Assembly (NCBI GenBank): GCA_947579665.1
Contig: OX388345.1
Location: 62,115,454-62,179,453, forward strand
Source of the DNA: Sympetrum striolatum
Taxonomy: Eukaryota > Arthropoda > Insecta > Odonata > Libellulidae
DNA length: 64,000 nucleotides
Direction: 5' to 3'
Both the position numbers and the translations under genes were made by a program. Below, one piece after another: positions 62,292 to 64,000 of the stretch; the first letter of the stretch is position 1, and every line of letters starts with the position of its first letter. The notes below the pieces were generated by a model, which worked only from the letters and a program-made list of their open reading frames with translations, was not told the origin of the DNA and searched no databases.

Positions 62292-62945
62292 TAATGTGTT
62301 AAACAGACCGATATTATACTTCAACTGGAATTCCGCCAGTAATTTAAAATATGAACGAAGAAATTTATAGAAATTGAATTAATATAATTAAACCAGATTT
62401 ATCCTATCTTTTCAGGCTGAAAGGTACTTAAGGAACATCAACCGTACGGATCGGCAACGGGCCCCTCAAGGTAGGCAACCCTTTACTCTACTATCTCCTA
62501 CAGCTTTTACAACCCTGATAGAATTCAAAGGTCTGTTATCCCCCTATACTTCATTCAATGATTCACAGATAGATATAAGATGTCAATTAAAGTGCCTTCT
62601 GGTAAGAACAATAGCCTTATTAACTTCCTGATTTGAGAGTTAAGTTTAAGCTGATACTATTCCAATTTCCGCAATATTCCTTTCTTTAGAATGAACGATG
62701 TCAGAAGCAAACCATCCGTAAATAATGTCCCATCAACCAAGGATCCCAAAACTTACTTTTTTTGTTGAGCTATTCTAAAGTCGGAAACCACAATCCCATG
62801 ACATATAATGGGTTCCATTTTTTACGGTAGCCTGGCAGGTGTTAAGTTCTAGCCAGGATCATAGTTTACCCGACAATAATGCTGGTTCCACTAAACACAA
62901 AACCAATGTTTTCTATGATACACTTAGGATTTAAATATAGAAAGA
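62292..62945. other. Unannotated DNA, possibly upstream LINE remains
   Basis: Between the hAT-like element and the reverse-transcriptase fragment there is no recognisable coding sequence. It may include decayed upstream parts of the same LINE. Confidence 0.4.
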
Positions 62946-62959
62946 ATCAATTATTTTAA

Positions 62960-63205
62960 CTGGAAATTCAGGGGATCAAAGAAGTAAAACATTATATATG
63001 TAAAAAATATGAAATAGCGCGAGTAAAAATGTCTAATGGTGAACCGGAATGAGCATTGTTAGGAAGGGGTATTAGACAAGGCTATCCTTGATGATAATCA
63101 CTATTTAATTCATACGCTGAGAAAATGGTGAAACAGGCTGGGAAATAAATAGATTATGGAGTAGAAGCCAGTGGGAAAGTATGCATGACATAACTCATAT
63201 AGTAT
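62960..63205 (+). mobile_element. Decayed LINE (non-LTR retrotransposon) reverse-transcriptase fragment
   Basis: In the frame that includes 63008-63010, the plus strand reads GIKEVKHYICKKYEIARVK up to a stop, then ALLGRGIRQGYP, several stops, and SLFNSYAEKMVKQAGK, a stop and IDYGVEASGKV. These are the RT block around RQGxPxSxxLFNxYxE that precedes the catalytic YADD, in the right order and spacing. The frame has about six stop codons, and the YADD motif is not recognisable after 63205. It is therefore a dead fragment. The LINE clade is not certain. Confidence 0.7.
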
Positions 63206-64000
63206 GTATTTGAATAATTAGTAGAAATTTTTATATTAATATAAAATTAACCAATTAATCAGCACTTTTTTAATATATCAGTGACTATAGAGTAGCAGCA
63301 TTCGTTTACTTTTCCGGAACGCAAAGCATTGGGACTGTCAGCTTCGATTTCAAGTTGAAATTCAAATGATACTTTTCTCTTTTTTGTTGGAGAAGAATTC
63401 TAGGAACGCTAATTACTTAGTCGGCTGTTGCACTCTTAGACCTAAAAGCCCATTTCCTTTGAAATCGGACATGCTTGCGCAGACGCACACCTCATTGGAT
63501 CCATCGAGGTTGTCTCTTTTCCGGTCGACGAGTCGTTAGTTCTTTTTGCTTTACTTCGTACTTCGACACGTCACTGTTCAGGAATGCAAAGTGAAATTGC
63601 TCGCGTACGTTTTTAGGGACTGTCATTAGAAAGAATAAACAACCGGGAGAATTAACTCGTGAGCAGAATATTTAGGAGGTTTAACTGGAAATAAACTGGA
63701 ATATAATGGAGTTGGAGTTCTAAACTCTCCATGTTTAGACGTAATACGGTATCGCGGAATATATCCAAATTAGCGATGTCATCTATAGGAGACGGGGCAA
63801 GTTGGCCCTCTAGTTCTCTTTGTTATGCTCATTTTTAGTATTTCAACTTCATTATTTATTTATTGGGTAGATTTCTATCACATCCATATACACTAAGAAA
63901 TTGCAATATGAAAAGTTTACATTTTCTGTAAGATAAACGGAGAAGCTTCCAAAGTAATGCTTGTGATTCATATTTGGTTTAATACCGAAGTTTCATGGTG
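63206..64000. other. Unannotated DNA
   Basis: 63.29-63.66 kb is somewhat GC-richer and holds two imperfect occurrences of GGGACTGTCA and CAAAG words. No gene is recognised. Confidence 0.5.

Noticed and set aside
1..64000. CRISPR arrays, operons, phage or plasmid genes, rRNA
   Set aside because: No regularly spaced identical repeats with unique spacers, no dense coding and no rRNA-like sequence were seen. The three-copy 164-bp array has no spacers.

Overview
The window is 64 kb of AT-rich nuclear DNA from a eukaryote, almost certainly an arthropod and most likely an insect. The evidence is indirect. No open frame encodes a complete, recognisable protein, there are no operons or ribosome-binding sites, and the repeats are typical of animals: Tc1/mariner-type and hAT-type non-autonomous DNA elements, a solo LTR, tRNA-derived SINE fragments and a decayed LINE reverse transcriptase. 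I read it as intergenic or long-intron sequence. The species cannot be determined from what is visible. All assignments come from reading the sequence by eye, without database searches.

Layout. 0-12 kb: mostly AT-rich unannotated DNA, an inverted-repeat element with subterminal arrays of a TGAGTTGTCG-type motif (about 690-1475), a 77-bp palindromic Tc1/mariner-like MITE (4308-4384) and a short inverted-repeat candidate near 10.63-10.75 kb. 12-20 kb: a tRNA-derived SINE head (12.62 kb), a 790-bp foldback element with about 170-bp arms and an imperfect minisatellite in its loop (12.95-13.74 kb), a CpG-rich patch, a degenerate repeat field (14.28-15.3 kb), three tandem copies of a 164-bp unit (17.87-18.37 kb) and a near-perfect 72-bp hairpin flanked by a 13-bp direct repeat (19.72-19.86 kb). 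20-28 kb: unannotated. 28-33.6 kb: a second SINE fragment, two stretches that look like candidate regulatory DNA, a pre-miRNA-shaped hairpin (30.55 kb), a possible minus-strand exon (32.67-33.0 kb) and a 327-bp solo LTR with GTAT target duplications (33.27-33.59 kb). 36-41 kb: a 114-bp palindrome, a second element with the TGAGTTGTCG arrays (36.77-37.52 kb), a 311-bp hAT-like MITE (38.03-38.34 kb), an unassigned 85-codon frame (39.53 kb) and a degenerate tandem repeat. 41-43.7 kb: the most CpG-rich part, with a TATA-containing candidate promoter at 43.34 kb. 43.8-59.8 kb: nothing recognised beyond GC-richer patches and one old repeat copy. 59.9-64 kb: two fragments of the family seen in the 12.95-kb foldback element, an unassigned 153-codon minus-strand frame, a second hAT-like MITE (62.03-62.28 kb) and a decayed LINE reverse-transcriptase fragment (62.95-63.2 kb).

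No set of genes working together can be described. The most unusual material is the DNA-repeat biology: two elements built from arrays of a 10-bp core, a four-copy dispersed family marked by GCCGACAAAGACG, and three long hairpins that could be palindromic MITEs or small-RNA precursors. The open frames reported are short, lack recognised domains and are given only as candidates.
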